Below, one piece after another: positions 41,378 to 50,540 of a DNA stretch of 64,000 bases. Source of the stretch: Actinokineospora enzanensis DSM 44649 (GTDB taxonomy: Bacteria > Actinomycetota > Actinomycetes > Mycobacteriales > Pseudonocardiaceae). Within the stretch, counting starts at the first letter, position 1, and every line of letters begins with the position of its first letter. The notes under the pieces were generated by a model. The model had not been told where the DNA came from. It did not search any database and worked only from the letters and a program-made list of their open reading frames with translations. Both the position numbers and the translations under genes were made by a program. The stretch lies in contig NZ_KB894414.1 of NCBI RefSeq assembly GCF_000374445.1, positions 1-64,000 on the forward strand, in the 5' to 3' direction.

Positions 41378-42187
41378 ATGTTCCGCTTTCGAGGCTTGGT
41401 GTGGGTGGCCGCGGTGGCCGCCGGATCGGTCGGCGGCCTGTCCGGCGCGGCGTACTCGCTGCTCAGCAGCCAGTCGCGGCATGCCCGCGAGATCATCGGC
41501 GTACCCACCGAACTGCCGTTCAACGCCGACGGCGAGTACCTCTCGACCACCACCGACCCGCACGCCCCCACGCTCCGCTTCGGCGTTTTCGGCGATTCCA
41601 GCGCGGCCGGGCTGGGTGCCGAGTCCCCCGATCGGCTACCGGGAGTGACGCTCGCGCGCGGTCTGGCGGCGGAGTCGCACCGCACGGTGCGGCTGACCAC
41701 CTACGCGGTCAGCGGCTCCCGCACCATGGACCTGGCCGAGCAGGTGGACCGCGCCCTGGCCGACCCGCCGGATGTGGCCCTGATCCTGATCGGCGGCAAC
41801 GACGTCACCGCCAGGATGAGCGTGCGCGCCTCGGCGGCCCTGCTGGCCGTGCAGGTGCGCAGGCTGATCGAGGCGGGCACGGCCGTGGTCGTCGGCACCT
41901 GCCCGGACCTCGGCGCCATCCAGCCCATCCCGCAGCCGCTGCGCTCGGTCGCGCACCGGTGGAGCCGCGCCCTCGGCCGTGCCCAGGCCCGTGCCCTGCG
42001 CGGCACCCCCGCCACGGTTGTCCCGCTGACCCTGCTCACCCGCGACTTCATGACCCGCCCGGCCGAGCTGTTCAGCGCCGACCACTTCCACCCCAACGGC
42101 GCGGGCTACGCGCTGGCGGCGGGCGTCATCCTCGCTCCGCTGTGTGCGGCGGCGGGGGTGTGGAACAGCGCGGTGACACCCGGCTGA
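41378..42187 (+). CDS. Secreted/anchored SGNH (GDSL) hydrolase
   Basis: The 269-residue protein has an N-terminal membrane or signal segment (about residues 7-28) and an SGNH hydrolase domain: block I GDSSAAGLG (catalytic Ser), block III GGND and block V DHFHPNGAGY (catalytic Asp and His). It should act outside the membrane on an ester or acetyl group. The M. tuberculosis counterpart by position is Rv1075c, an esterase. Divergent from cbs; 77 bp before the thiolase, so probably in the same transcript. Confidence 0.9.
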   Translation: MFRFRGLVWVAAVAAGSVGGLSGAAYSLLSSQSRHAREIIGVPTELPFNADGEYLSTTTDPHAPTLRFGVFGDSSAAGLGAESPDRLPGVTLARGLAAESHRTVRLTTYAVSGSRTMDLAEQVDRALADPPDVALILIGGNDVTARMSVRASAALLAVQVRRLIEAGTAVVVGTCPDLGAIQPIPQPLRSVAHRWSRALGRAQARALRGTPATVVPLTLLTRDFMTRPAELFSADHFHPNGAGYALAAGVILAPLCAAAGVWNSAVTPG

Positions 42188-42264
42188 CCGTTCTCACCCC
42201 GCTCTACCTGTGGGTAACCTCCTCGGTGCCGGATCGATCCGATCACCGCCAAGGAGTGCTCGCC

Positions 42265-43485
42265 ATGCCAGAGGCCGTCATCGTCTCCGCCGTCCGCTCC
42301 CCCATCGGCCGCGCCGGGAAAGGCTCGCTGGTCGACATCCGACCCGACGACCTGACCGCGCAGATGATCAGGGCGGCGCTGGACCGGGTCCCGGCTCTGG
42401 ACCCGGCGGACATCGACGACCTCATGCTGGGCTGCGGCCTGCCCGGCGGCGAACAGGGCAACAACATGGGCCGGATCGTGGCCGTACTGCTGGGCTACGA
42501 CTTCCTGCCCGGCTGCACGGTGACCCGCTACTGCGCCTCGTCCCTGCAGACCACCCGCATGGCCCTGCACGCGATCAAGGCGGGCGAGGGCGACGTGTTC
42601 ATCTCGGCGGGCGTGGAGACGGTCTCCCGCTTCGCCAAGGGCAGCTCCGACTCCTGGCCGGACACGCACAACCCGATCTTCGCCGAGGCCGAGTCCCGCA
42701 CGCGGTCGGTGGCCGAGTCCGGCAGCCCCGAGTGGCACGACCCGCGCACCGACGGCCTGGTGCCGGACGCCTACATCGCCATGGGCCAGACCGCGGAGAA
42801 CCTGGCCCTGGCCAAGGGAATCACCCGCGAGGACATGGACCACTTCGGCGTCCGCTCGCAGAACCGCGCCGAACAGGCCATCAAGGACGGTTTCTGGTCC
42901 CGCGAGATCACCCCGGTCACCCTCCCGGACGGCCGCGTGATCGACACCGACGACGGCCCCCGCCCCGGCATCACCTACGAGAAGACGGCCACCCTCAACC
43001 CGGTCTTCCGCCCCGACGGCCGGATCACCGCGGGCAACTGCTGCCCGCTCAACGACGGCGCCGCGGCCCTGGTGATCATGTCCGACACCAGGGCGGCCGA
43101 ACTCGGCCTGACCCCGCTGGCGCGGATCGTCGCCACCGGCGTGTCCGGGCTGTCCCCGGAGATCATGGGCCTGGGCCCGGTCGAGGCCTCCCGCCGGGCC
43201 CTGGCCCGCGCTGGCATGACCATCGGCGACATCGACCTCGTCGAGATCAACGAGGCCTTCGCCGCCCAGGTCATCCCGTCGGCCCGCGAGCTGGACATCC
43301 CCGACGACCGGCTGAACGTCAACGGCGGCGCCATCGCCGTCGGCCACCCCTTCGGCATGACCGGCGCGCGGATCACCACCACGCTGATCAACTCGTTGCA
43401 GTGGCACGACAAGCAGATCGGCCTGGAGACCATGTGCGTCGGCGGCGGCCAGGGCATGGCGATGGTCATCGAGCGACTGAGCTGA
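42265..43485 (+). CDS. fadA3: Acetyl-CoA acetyltransferase / 3-ketoacyl-CoA thiolase
   Basis: The 406-residue thiolase carries the acylated Cys in TRYCASSLQTTRMA, the His in GHPFGMTGARITT and the second active Cys in CVGGGQGMAMV. It cleaves 3-ketoacyl-CoA or condenses acetyl-CoA. The start follows AAGGAG. By position it equals M. tuberculosis fadA3 (Rv1074c). No beta-oxidation partner genes are adjacent in this window, so its pathway (fatty acid or sterol side-chain degradation) is not shown. Confidence 0.93.
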   Translation: MPEAVIVSAVRSPIGRAGKGSLVDIRPDDLTAQMIRAALDRVPALDPADIDDLMLGCGLPGGEQGNNMGRIVAVLLGYDFLPGCTVTRYCASSLQTTRMALHAIKAGEGDVFISAGVETVSRFAKGSSDSWPDTHNPIFAEAESRTRSVAESGSPEWHDPRTDGLVPDAYIAMGQTAENLALAKGITREDMDHFGVRSQNRAEQAIKDGFWSREITPVTLPDGRVIDTDDGPRPGITYEKTATLNPVFRPDGRITAGNCCPLNDGAAALVIMSDTRAAELGLTPLARIVATGVSGLSPEIMGLGPVEASRRALARAGMTIGDIDLVEINEAFAAQVIPSARELDIPDDRLNVNGGAIAVGHPFGMTGARITTTLINSLQWHDKQIGLETMCVGGGQGMAMVIERLS

Positions 43486-43520
43486 TCGACTGAGCCGACA
43501 CTCCGGAGGCCGCGGCCGGG

Positions 43521-44435
43521 TCAGGAGGTGGCGGCTTTCGCGGACCGCTGCTGCGGCGCCCGGACGGGCTGCAGCTTGGTCGTGGAAGCCTCCGCCGCAG
43601 CCGGGGACGCGGGTCCCTCCAGCTCGACCTCGGCCTCCAACGGCTCCAGCAGCCGCTCACTCTGGTTCAACAGCTCCGAGGTGCCGCGCAGTCGTCCGGC
43701 CAGCTGTTCGCGCAGCGCGGTCAGCCGCTCCACCTGGCTGGTCGCCGTCGCGATCCGCTTGTCCGCCTCGTCCGTCGCCGCGCGGACGCGGCGGGCCGAC
43801 TCGGCGGTGGACTCGGCGCGCGCGGCCTCGATCTCCTCGGCCAGCGCCGACCGGCGGCCCGCCAGCTCCTCCTGGAACTGTTGTTCCTGGCGCTGCCTGC
43901 CGCGCTCGGCCTCGTCGTCGACCTTCTTCTGCCGTTGCCCGGCGACGGCCGTCATGTCCCTGACCTTCGCCGCCGCCTCGTCCATCACCCGCCGGTGGGC
44001 CGAGTGCAGCTCCTCGTGCTGTCGGTCGAGCTCGGCCAGCAACCCCCGGTACCGTTCCCGCAGCTCGGCGGAGGCGGACTCGGCGGCGGACCAAGCGGTG
44101 TCGGCGGCGGCCTGCGCCCGAGCGGTGATCTCCGCCGCCTGCGACTCGGCCGTGGCCACCACCCGCGCCGCCCGCTCGGCGGCGTGCGGCGCGGATCCGG
44201 CGGCCGCGCTGTTGCCGATCTTGTCCAGGCGCTCGTTCAGCGCCGCGATCTCCCGGCGCGCCAGTTCGAGCTGACCCTTGGTCTCGTCCAGTTCGGTCTT
44301 CGCGGCGTCGCGTTCGGTGCGCGCGGTCAGGATCTCCACGTCCAGCGCCTCGATGTGCCTGCGCACCTGGGCCTTGTCGAAACCATGGCGCACCACGGGG
44401 AAGCGCGCGGGATCACGATCCGGTTGCGAGACCAT
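43521..44435 (-). CDS. DivIVA-like coiled-coil protein
   Basis: The 304-residue protein starts with RFPVVRHGFDKAQVRRHIEAL, which resembles the N-terminal DivIVA/Wag31 membrane-curvature motif (F-x-v-x-x-x-G-Y/F-D-x-x-Q-V). Long coiled coils follow over about residues 28-265, rich in Ala/Glu/Arg heptads. The C-terminus is Pro/Thr-rich and disordered. Wag31-type proteins guide polar growth; this one is longer and more divergent and may be a partner. A palindrome (GTTGCC-ACGATC-GGCAAC, 44454-44471) lies in its promoter. Convergent with the thiolase. Confidence 0.75.
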   Translation of the reverse strand: MVSQPDRDPARFPVVRHGFDKAQVRRHIEALDVEILTARTERDAAKTELDETKGQLELARREIAALNERLDKIGNSAAAGSAPHAAERAARVVATAESQAAEITARAQAAADTAWSAAESASAELRERYRGLLAELDRQHEELHSAHRRVMDEAAAKVRDMTAVAGQRQKKVDDEAERGRQRQEQQFQEELAGRRSALAEEIEAARAESTAESARRVRAATDEADKRIATATSQVERLTALREQLAGRLRGTSELLNQSERLLEPLEAEVELEGPASPAAAEASTTKLQPVRAPQQRSAKAATS

Positions 44436-44622
44436 GGCGACGACCGTACCGGGGTTGCCACGATCGGCAACATAACCGCCGCACGATCAGGTGAGACTTC
44501 ACTCGCACGAGCAGGACGTTCCCGGCCATAACGGGGAAAAGCCCGGTCCATTCCCGCCATGTCCGACGAGCGGGTGATGCCCGACTGGGCGATGCCAGGC
44601 CGGTGGCATCACCGCCGCGCGG

Positions 44623-45582
44623 TCAGAACGCGGCGGGCACCGGGCCCATGGCGAACCCGGGGTCGACCTGGTCGGCCAGGTCGCGGCCCGCGCGGTCGTT
44701 GCCCCACGCGTGGGCGTTGCGCAGGTGGAACTCGATGGTCTGCCGCTGGAACTTGGCCCAGTCCTTGGACACGCCGTCGACCAGCTCGCGCATGGCGCGC
44801 AAGGCATCGCGGTTGGCCGGTTCCAGGGTGGCGATGGGGCGCACCTCGCCGCGTTCGGCGGCCCGCACGTGGTCGGAGCGGCCGACCCAGGTGAGCAGGT
44901 CGGGGCCGACGTGCTCGCGCAGGAACGCCAGGTCCTCGTCGTCGATGACCTTGTTGCCGACCACCGCGACGCGCACGTCGAAGTCGCGCGCGTACTCCAG
45001 GTACTGGCGGTAGACGCCAACGCTGCGCACGGTCGGTTCGCACACCAGGAACGTGACGTCGAAGCGGGTGAACAGGCCGGAGGCGAACGAGTCGGCGCCC
45101 GCGGTCATGTCGACCACGGCGTACTCGCCCGCGCCGTCGACCATGTGGTTGAGCAGCAGCTCGACCGCGCCGACTTTGGCGTGGTAGCAGGCGACGCCCA
45201 GGTCGGCCTCGGCGAACGGGCCGGTTGCGGCGAGCCGCACGCCGTCGACCTCGCGCACGAACCGGTCGTAGAGCGGGTTGTCCTCGGCGATGCCGACCAG
45301 CCGAGAGCCGCGGCCGGGCGGGCTGGTCTTGATCATGTCGGCGGCCGAGCGCAGGCGCGGGTTGTCCCCGCGCAGGTAGTCCTTGATCGCCGCCAGCTCG
45401 GCGCCCAGGGTCGGCATGGTGAGCGACTCCGGGGCACCGAGCGCGGCGGCCAGGTGCTGGTTGATGTCGGCGTCGAGCGCCAGCAGGGGTGGTGCGGGCG
45501 TCTCGGCGGCGAGATGGCGCAGGAACAACGACGCGAGCGTCGTCTTGCCACTGCCGCCCTTGCCGACGAAGGCGATCTTCAC
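44623..45582 (-). CDS. MinD/ParA-like ATPase, CooC type
   Basis: The 319-residue protein starts MKIAFVGKGGSGKTTLASLF, the deviant Walker A of the SIMIBI class, followed by LALDADINQHLA and VVDMTAGADSFASG (switch elements). CooC-like members insert metals into enzymes; MinD/ParA members position proteins. It lacks a C-terminal amphipathic helix that MinD uses for membrane binding. The 3' neighbour is the DivIVA-like gene in the same orientation (188 bp apart), which could hint at a cell-pole role, but this is inference. The GTG at 45582 follows GGAG. Confidence 0.78.
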   Translation of the reverse strand: MKIAFVGKGGSGKTTLASLFLRHLAAETPAPPLLALDADINQHLAAALGAPESLTMPTLGAELAAIKDYLRGDNPRLRSAADMIKTSPPGRGSRLVGIAEDNPLYDRFVREVDGVRLAATGPFAEADLGVACYHAKVGAVELLLNHMVDGAGEYAVVDMTAGADSFASGLFTRFDVTFLVCEPTVRSVGVYRQYLEYARDFDVRVAVVGNKVIDDEDLAFLREHVGPDLLTWVGRSDHVRAAERGEVRPIATLEPANRDALRAMRELVDGVSKDWAKFQRQTIEFHLRNAHAWGNDRAGRDLADQVDPGFAMGPVPAAF

Positions 45583-45673
45583 GTGGGTCTCCGGGTCTAG
45601 GGCTGACGGAGGGGGACCCCACTACTGGTATCGGTTTTCATTATCCGGGGCAAGTCGCATCACCCGAATGTGA

Positions 45674-46819
45674 TCAGCTCGGCGCGGCGACCTGTGCGGC
45701 AGGCTGCTTGCGGAAGGCGTCCAGCACGGCCGGGTCCTGCAGCTTCATCCACTGGATGACCTCGCTGTAGGTCGCGCACACCGTGTCCGGCTTCCCGCAC
45801 ACCTCGCCCATGAACTTCTCCGTCGCGTTGACGAACGCACCGCCGGACCACTGGTTGAAGTGGTTGCCCACCACCATCGGCGCCCGGTTCCCGTCGAACG
45901 CGGCCTGGTAGGCGCGCTCGTAGGTCTCCAGGACGATCGCGGTGAACTCCGGGGCCCGCGCCGGTTCGTCCTTGGCCTTGTTGAGTGTGAACCAGAAGTT
46001 GTAGTCCATCATGATTGTCTTCTTGTAGTTCAGGCCCGGCACCCGAACCGAGGGCATGGCAAATTCCCACACCCCGTTATCCAGCGTGGGCCAGGCGAGT
46101 CCATCGCTGACTTTGCTGGTGTCGTAGTCCATTCCGCGCGCGGTGAGCGCTGGGAACAACTGGTCGAACCGGCCTTCCAGGCAGGGCGTGCGGCCGCCCT
46201 TGATGGCCTTGGGATCGATCCGCAGACCCAGTGCCTTGGCCCGGTCGACGTAGGAGAAGAACTGGTTCATCTCGTCGTTCCACTGCGCGGTGGTCCACCG
46301 GCCGACACTGGGCTCGGCACCCTGGCAGAAATGGCCGTTGTAGTGCGTGCCGATCTCGTGGCCCTGTTCCACGGCGGAGTTCAGGTCGTTTACCAGATTT
46401 CGCACGTCCTCCGGTGAACCGCCGAATCCGATCGACGCCTTGCCCGGCTTGTGCCCAGGGCCGGTGTAATCGGCCTTCTGCGAGTCGTCCAGCAGGTAGA
46501 TGCCGGACAGGAATCCGGAGAAGTGCGCGTTGACCTTGTGCGCCAGTGGCAGGAATCGCTGCCAGTGGTCGTGCGAGCCCGCGCCGTCGAAGGAGAACAG
46601 CACGAACTGCGGCGGTTTCTCCCCCGGTGCGAGCTTGTGCATCCACGGCGGCGGGGCGGGCGGTGCCGCCTGCGGGCTCGGCGTGGCCGAGGTCGTGGTC
46701 GCTAATCCGGCCTGGTCAGACCGGTCCGGTTGTCTGGTGCCCAACACGACTAAAACGACCGCGACGAGCACCAGCCCCACCCCGAACACGATCCGATCCC
46801 AACGCCTGCGGGCCGCCAT
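45674..46819 (-). CDS. Membrane-anchored polysaccharide-deacetylase-like protein
   Basis: The 381-residue protein has an N-terminal anchor (about residues 9-27), a Thr/Pro-rich linker, and a NodB-like barrel. VLFSFDGAGS holds the motif-1 Asp and HEIGTHYNGHF gives the His-x3-His metal pair. The second Asp of a canonical TFDD motif 1 is absent (SFDG), which may mean altered or no deacetylase activity. Three Cys are present late in the domain. It acts outside the membrane on a cell-wall or exopolysaccharide. The ATG at 46819 follows AAGGGGAGG. Confidence 0.8.
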   Translation of the reverse strand: MAARRRWDRIVFGVGLVLVAVVLVVLGTRQPDRSDQAGLATTTSATPSPQAAPPAPPPWMHKLAPGEKPPQFVLFSFDGAGSHDHWQRFLPLAHKVNAHFSGFLSGIYLLDDSQKADYTGPGHKPGKASIGFGGSPEDVRNLVNDLNSAVEQGHEIGTHYNGHFCQGAEPSVGRWTTAQWNDEMNQFFSYVDRAKALGLRIDPKAIKGGRTPCLEGRFDQLFPALTARGMDYDTSKVSDGLAWPTLDNGVWEFAMPSVRVPGLNYKKTIMMDYNFWFTLNKAKDEPARAPEFTAIVLETYERAYQAAFDGNRAPMVVGNHFNQWSGGAFVNATEKFMGEVCGKPDTVCATYSEVIQWMKLQDPAVLDAFRKQPAAQVAAPS

Positions 46820-46986
46820 GCCGTCCTCCCCTTCAGATCAACGCGGTCGCTCGTTCCTCCCGACGGGTAGACGCGCACCGGCCAGTACGCGTTGCCAACC
46901 GTAATTTTGGTGTGACCAGTTCCGGGTGAACGACACGATTCAGCGTCAACCGGGCACCCGATCCGCGCACACCCGGCTTATCCAGG

Positions 46987-47733
46987 TCATTCCGGCACCG
47001 CGACCACGACCCGGTTCGACTCGTAGCCGTCGTGACCACCCACCCACCGGCCGCCGCAGGTGACCAGGACCACCCGGTGCGGCCCGGTCTGGCCGAAGAA
47101 CTCCTCGGCCCGGTTCGGCAGGTCGTCCTTGTGCACGGTCTCCACTTGGGACACTCGGAACCGGAACCGCTGACCACCGGCGTCCACCACGGACACCGGG
47201 TCGCCCACCCTGGCGTCCCACAGCTCCGCGAACGGCCCGGTCTGCCCGCGCCAGTTCACGTGCCCGGCGAACACCGTGGCGCCCGACGCGGCCGTCAGAC
47301 CGGCGCCCCACCAGGTGGCCTCGTGGACGCCGGTGGGCACCGGCAGGGTCGCGTCGGCGGACAACTCCTTGCGCACCAACGTGGCCGTGCCGCCCTTGGC
47401 CAGCCGCAGGGTGCCCGGCCGCTGCTCGGCGGGCCCGGCGGCGGGCACGGGTGGCGGCGCGGGCGCCCGGGTGGGCGGCGGCGCGTCCCCGGGCGCGGGC
47501 GGCGTAGGGGTGGTCGGGGCGGGGCCGACCTGCAGCCGCATCTCGGCCAGCGTGGTCGAGCTCTCGTCCGCCGCGCGCCGCACGTCACCCTGGGCCAGTC
47601 CGGCCCGGCCGGGTAACGGCATGCCCTCGACGTGTACCGGGCCCGCGAACGCCAACCCGCTGATCAAGGCGATGAGCAGGCCCGCCCCGGCCGCGGTGGC
47701 GGGCGGGGCGAGCCGGGAACCTCGGCGAGCCAT
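46987..47733 (-). CDS. Class F sortase
   Basis: The 248-residue protein has an N-terminal membrane helix (about residues 13-31), a Pro/Ala/Thr linker (about 70-105) and a sortase domain with the triad His158 (VFAGHVNW), Cys226 (LVTCGG) and Arg241 (ESNRVVV). The motifs fit class F sortases, common in actinobacteria. It should cleave a C-terminal sorting signal and attach the substrate to the cell wall. It starts 5 bp after the stop of the SpaA-like surface protein gene, a typical dedicated substrate pair. Confidence 0.9.
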   Translation of the reverse strand: MARRGSRLAPPATAAGAGLLIALISGLAFAGPVHVEGMPLPGRAGLAQGDVRRAADESSTTLAEMRLQVGPAPTTPTPPAPGDAPPPTRAPAPPPVPAAGPAEQRPGTLRLAKGGTATLVRKELSADATLPVPTGVHEATWWGAGLTAASGATVFAGHVNWRGQTGPFAELWDARVGDPVSVVDAGGQRFRFRVSQVETVHKDDLPNRAEEFFGQTGPHRVVLVTCGGRWVGGHDGYESNRVVVAVPE

Positions 47734-47738
47734 GCTCG

Positions 47739-49220
47739 TCAGTGCCCCCAGTCCTTGCGCATCCGGCGGCCGACCACCTGCTTGCCCCGGCCCTTCCGGT
47801 ACAGCGTGGTGCCGACACCCGCGGCCAGCAGCAACAGCGCGCCCAGCGCGGCGAGCAGCCCGCCGGACGGGCCGTCCTGGTCCAGCACGGCGGCCGCGTT
47901 GTCGATCGGCCCGTCACCGGCCGGGATCGTGCGCGGCACGGTCGGCACGTTGGGTTTGTTGACCACCCGCAGTTCCAGCGTCTTCCCGGCGTCCAGCGTG
48001 CCGCAGGCCTGCGGCGGGGACGCGGCATCGAACGACTGCTCGTAGCCGGGTGGCGCGGCCACCTCGGTGACGCACAGCTCCTGCGGGGTGCGCAGGTTCG
48101 GCACCGCGGCCTTGCCGTCCGCGTCGGTCACCAGCACCACGGGCTTGCCGTCCGCCCCGGCCAGCGGCTTGCCGTCCTGGTCGACCGCGGGCGAGGCCTT
48201 GTCCGCGGCGGTCAGCCGCAGCGACACCGACGCGATGCCCTTGCCGGTCTTCTCGTCGACCTTGGTCACCGCCACCGAGCCGGGCGCGGTCACGGCGGTC
48301 ACCTGCGCGTTGGCGCCGACCTCCTTCTCACCGCCGGTGGTGACCACGGCCTGCACGTCGTCCTTGGTCGGCGGGAGCATCACCGGCTTGTCCGCCGGGG
48401 TCTTCACCGTGACCGCCACCGAGACGTCGGCCCTGGTCGGTGTCACCGCCAGCTCGGCGGCGGAGCCGTCGGACTTGGTCTTCGCGGTCCCGGTCTCCTT
48501 GCCGTCGATCGTGCCGCCCTGGACGGTCGCCTTGACCTCCACGTCGGGCACGCCGTTGTTCGCGGCGTTGCGGACCTCCACGGTCCACTTGTCCGGGGTG
48601 CCGATGATCTGCGGCTTGGCGGGCTTGGTGAGCACCACCTTCCACGGCCCGCGGTTCGCCGCGGCCGCCGCGCGCATGTCGTTGACCGCCTTCTTGGCGG
48701 GCGCGGGCAACGCGTTCTCGTGGAAGACGGGGTCATAGGCGACGCTGCGGAAGTCCCGCGCGGGGTTGGTGTCGTGGCCGGTGCCCGAAGGGGCCGTCCA
48801 GGTGTGCAGCAGGTGCGCCAGCGCGGCGGAGGTGTTCGGGTCCTTGGTGTCGCCGTACTTGAGCAGCAGGTAGGAGATGTCCGCGGCGGCGGACGGGTCG
48901 AGCGCGACACCGGGGAACTTGGTTCCCAGCTCCTGCTTCGCGCCGAACTGCTCGTTGATCGACGGCTCCCAGTAGGCGAACCGCACGCACCAGACGAGCT
49001 GCCCGTTCACCTCGTAGGAGCCCAGCCAGTCCGGCTTGTCCGCCTTATAGCCCTTGTAGGGCTGCGGCGGGACGCCGATGCCGAAGCCCTCCTTGTAGTT
49101 CGGCGCCTGGGCGGGCGCGGCGACCGCGATGGGGCCCGCCGCCAGGAGTAAGGACCCCGTGATCGTCGCGATGCCTGCCGCCAGGGTGGTCAGCCGGGCC
49201 AGGAGAGTGGTTCGCCGCAT
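47739..49220 (-). CDS. SpaA-like surface protein with thioester-like and Cna-B-type domains
   Basis: The 493-residue precursor has a signal peptide (cleaved near AVAAPAQA), an N-terminal domain (about 35-190; LVWCVRFAYWEPS, then LALAHLLHTWT-like, resembling thioester-domain adhesins), Ig-like repeats (about 195-320), a SpaA/Cna-B fold (about 325-430; SVAVTKVDEKTGKGIASVSL, then VAAPPGYEQSF), and a C-terminal helix (LLAALGALLLLAAG) with a basic tail. No standard LPXTG is visible before the helix; TVPRTIPAG is the nearest. The adjacent sortase is the likely processing enzyme. Upstream 49221-49568 shows no further gene. Confidence 0.82.
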   Translation of the reverse strand: MRRTTLLARLTTLAAGIATITGSLLLAAGPIAVAAPAQAPNYKEGFGIGVPPQPYKGYKADKPDWLGSYEVNGQLVWCVRFAYWEPSINEQFGAKQELGTKFPGVALDPSAAADISYLLLKYGDTKDPNTSAALAHLLHTWTAPSGTGHDTNPARDFRSVAYDPVFHENALPAPAKKAVNDMRAAAAANRGPWKVVLTKPAKPQIIGTPDKWTVEVRNAANNGVPDVEVKATVQGGTIDGKETGTAKTKSDGSAAELAVTPTRADVSVAVTVKTPADKPVMLPPTKDDVQAVVTTGGEKEVGANAQVTAVTAPGSVAVTKVDEKTGKGIASVSLRLTAADKASPAVDQDGKPLAGADGKPVVLVTDADGKAAVPNLRTPQELCVTEVAAPPGYEQSFDAASPPQACGTLDAGKTLELRVVNKPNVPTVPRTIPAGDGPIDNAAAVLDQDGPSGGLLAALGALLLLAAGVGTTLYRKGRGKQVVGRRMRKDWGH

Positions 49221-49568
49221 GGGTCGGTCGGCTCCTTGCCGCGCCGCGGCAGCGCACGCCCGCGACGCTTGAAGTGCTGGATCTCGGATCTCCGCTGCTG
49301 CGCACGGGCCACGTCCGGGGGACATCTGCTGGCTGAGGGGAGCTGATCGGCTACGTGGCGCGTACCTCCGCGAGCCTGGTATGTCCTAGGGCGGGTGACA
49401 ATCCGCCAGACAGTGCGAAGATCGTCGTTACACCACGTCATCGGCCCAGGTAGGCTCGGAACCGGGTGCGGTCGTCGCCGCCCGATCGGCGTACGTCGCA
49501 CGGTCGATGCTCACGCTGAGCGGTCGCGGCGGGAATCGGCGGTGCGACGTCCGCGTTGGGGTGGGTGT

Positions 49569-49588
49569 GGGTAAAGTGAGCTTTACCC
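49569..49588. promoter_or_regulatory. Inverted repeat upstream of the BI-1 gene
   Basis: GGGTAAAG and CTTTACCC flank TGAG, forming a perfect 8-bp repeat about 70 bp before the start. Candidate operator or hairpin. Confidence 0.4.
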
Positions 49589-49659
49589 CAGCGGGAACCG
49601 GTCGGCCGCTTCGATCGTTACCGTCGTGCAGGCGCCATTGAAGGCCCATGGAGGATCAG

Positions 49660-50469
49660 GTGCGTTCTACCAGCAACCCCGCGTTCCGGAACCTGCCCTC
49701 GGGCGGGTACGCGGGCTTCCAGACCCAGACCCAGGGCTACGACCAGAGCCCGCCCGGCTACGGCGGCCACCCCGCGCCGCCGACCTCCGCCGACCGCCCG
49801 ATGACGGTCGACGACGTGGTCACCAAGACCGCGGTCACCCTCGGCGTCGGCCTGATCACCGGCATCATCACCGCCATCGCGGTGCTCAGCCACGCGGTCA
49901 GCCCGTACCCGCTGATGATCACCGGCCTGGTCGCGGGCCTGGTGCTCTCCCTGGTGGTGATCTTCAAGCGCACCCCGAACCCGGCGCTGGTGCTGGGCTA
50001 CTCGGTGGCCGAGGGCCTGTTCCTCGGCGCGATCACCGGCGTGGTCGAGCAGATCCGCGGCGCGCAGGGCATCGGCGTGCAGGCCATCCTGGGCACCGCG
50101 ATCGTGTTCGTGACCATGCTGGTGGTCTACAAGACCGGCGCGGTCAAGGTCACCCCGAAGCTGACCAAGTGGATCATCGGCGCGACCGTCGGCGCGGCCG
50201 GACTGATGCTGGTCAACCTGCTGCTGTCCGCGTTCGGCGTGCACACCGGCCTGCGCGAGGCGGGCCCGCTGGGCATCGGCATCTCGCTGCTGTTCATCGG
50301 CATCGCCGCGTTCAACTTCCTGCTCGACTTCGACATGGCCGACCGCATGATCCGCAGCGGCACCCCGGCGAAGTTCGCCTGGTACGTCGCCTTCGGCCTG
50401 ATGACCACCCTGGTGTGGCTGTACCTGGAGATCCTGCGCCTGCTGTGGATGCTGCAGAGCAGCGACTGA
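49660..50469 (+). CDS. Bax inhibitor-1/YccA family membrane protein
   Basis: The 269-residue protein begins RSTSNPAFRNLPSGGY, then a Tyr/Gln/Pro-rich cytoplasmic N-terminus, then seven hydrophobic helices. BI-1 proteins are pH-sensitive Ca2+ leak channels in structural work on YetJ; a YccA-type role with FtsH is known in E. coli. The GTG at 49660 was chosen because GGAGGA ends 5 nt upstream; an ATG 12 bases before would overlap that site. A very strong terminator follows. Confidence 0.9.
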   Translation: MRSTSNPAFRNLPSGGYAGFQTQTQGYDQSPPGYGGHPAPPTSADRPMTVDDVVTKTAVTLGVGLITGIITAIAVLSHAVSPYPLMITGLVAGLVLSLVVIFKRTPNPALVLGYSVAEGLFLGAITGVVEQIRGAQGIGVQAILGTAIVFVTMLVVYKTGAVKVTPKLTKWIIGATVGAAGLMLVNLLLSAFGVHTGLREAGPLGIGISLLFIGIAAFNFLLDFDMADRMIRSGTPAKFAWYVAFGLMTTLVWLYLEILRLLWMLQSSD

Positions 50470-50484
50470 TCAGCGCCCGACCCG

Positions 50485-50522
50485 AACGGGGCGCCCGGCG
50501 AACTTCCGCCGGGCGCCCCGTT
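50485..50522 (+). terminator. Strong terminator after the BI-1 gene
   Basis: AACGGGGCGCCCGGCG and its exact complement form a 16-bp stem with loop AACTTC, followed by CTTTC. Confidence 0.85.
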
Positions 50523-50540
50523 CTTTCGTAGAGTGCAGGG

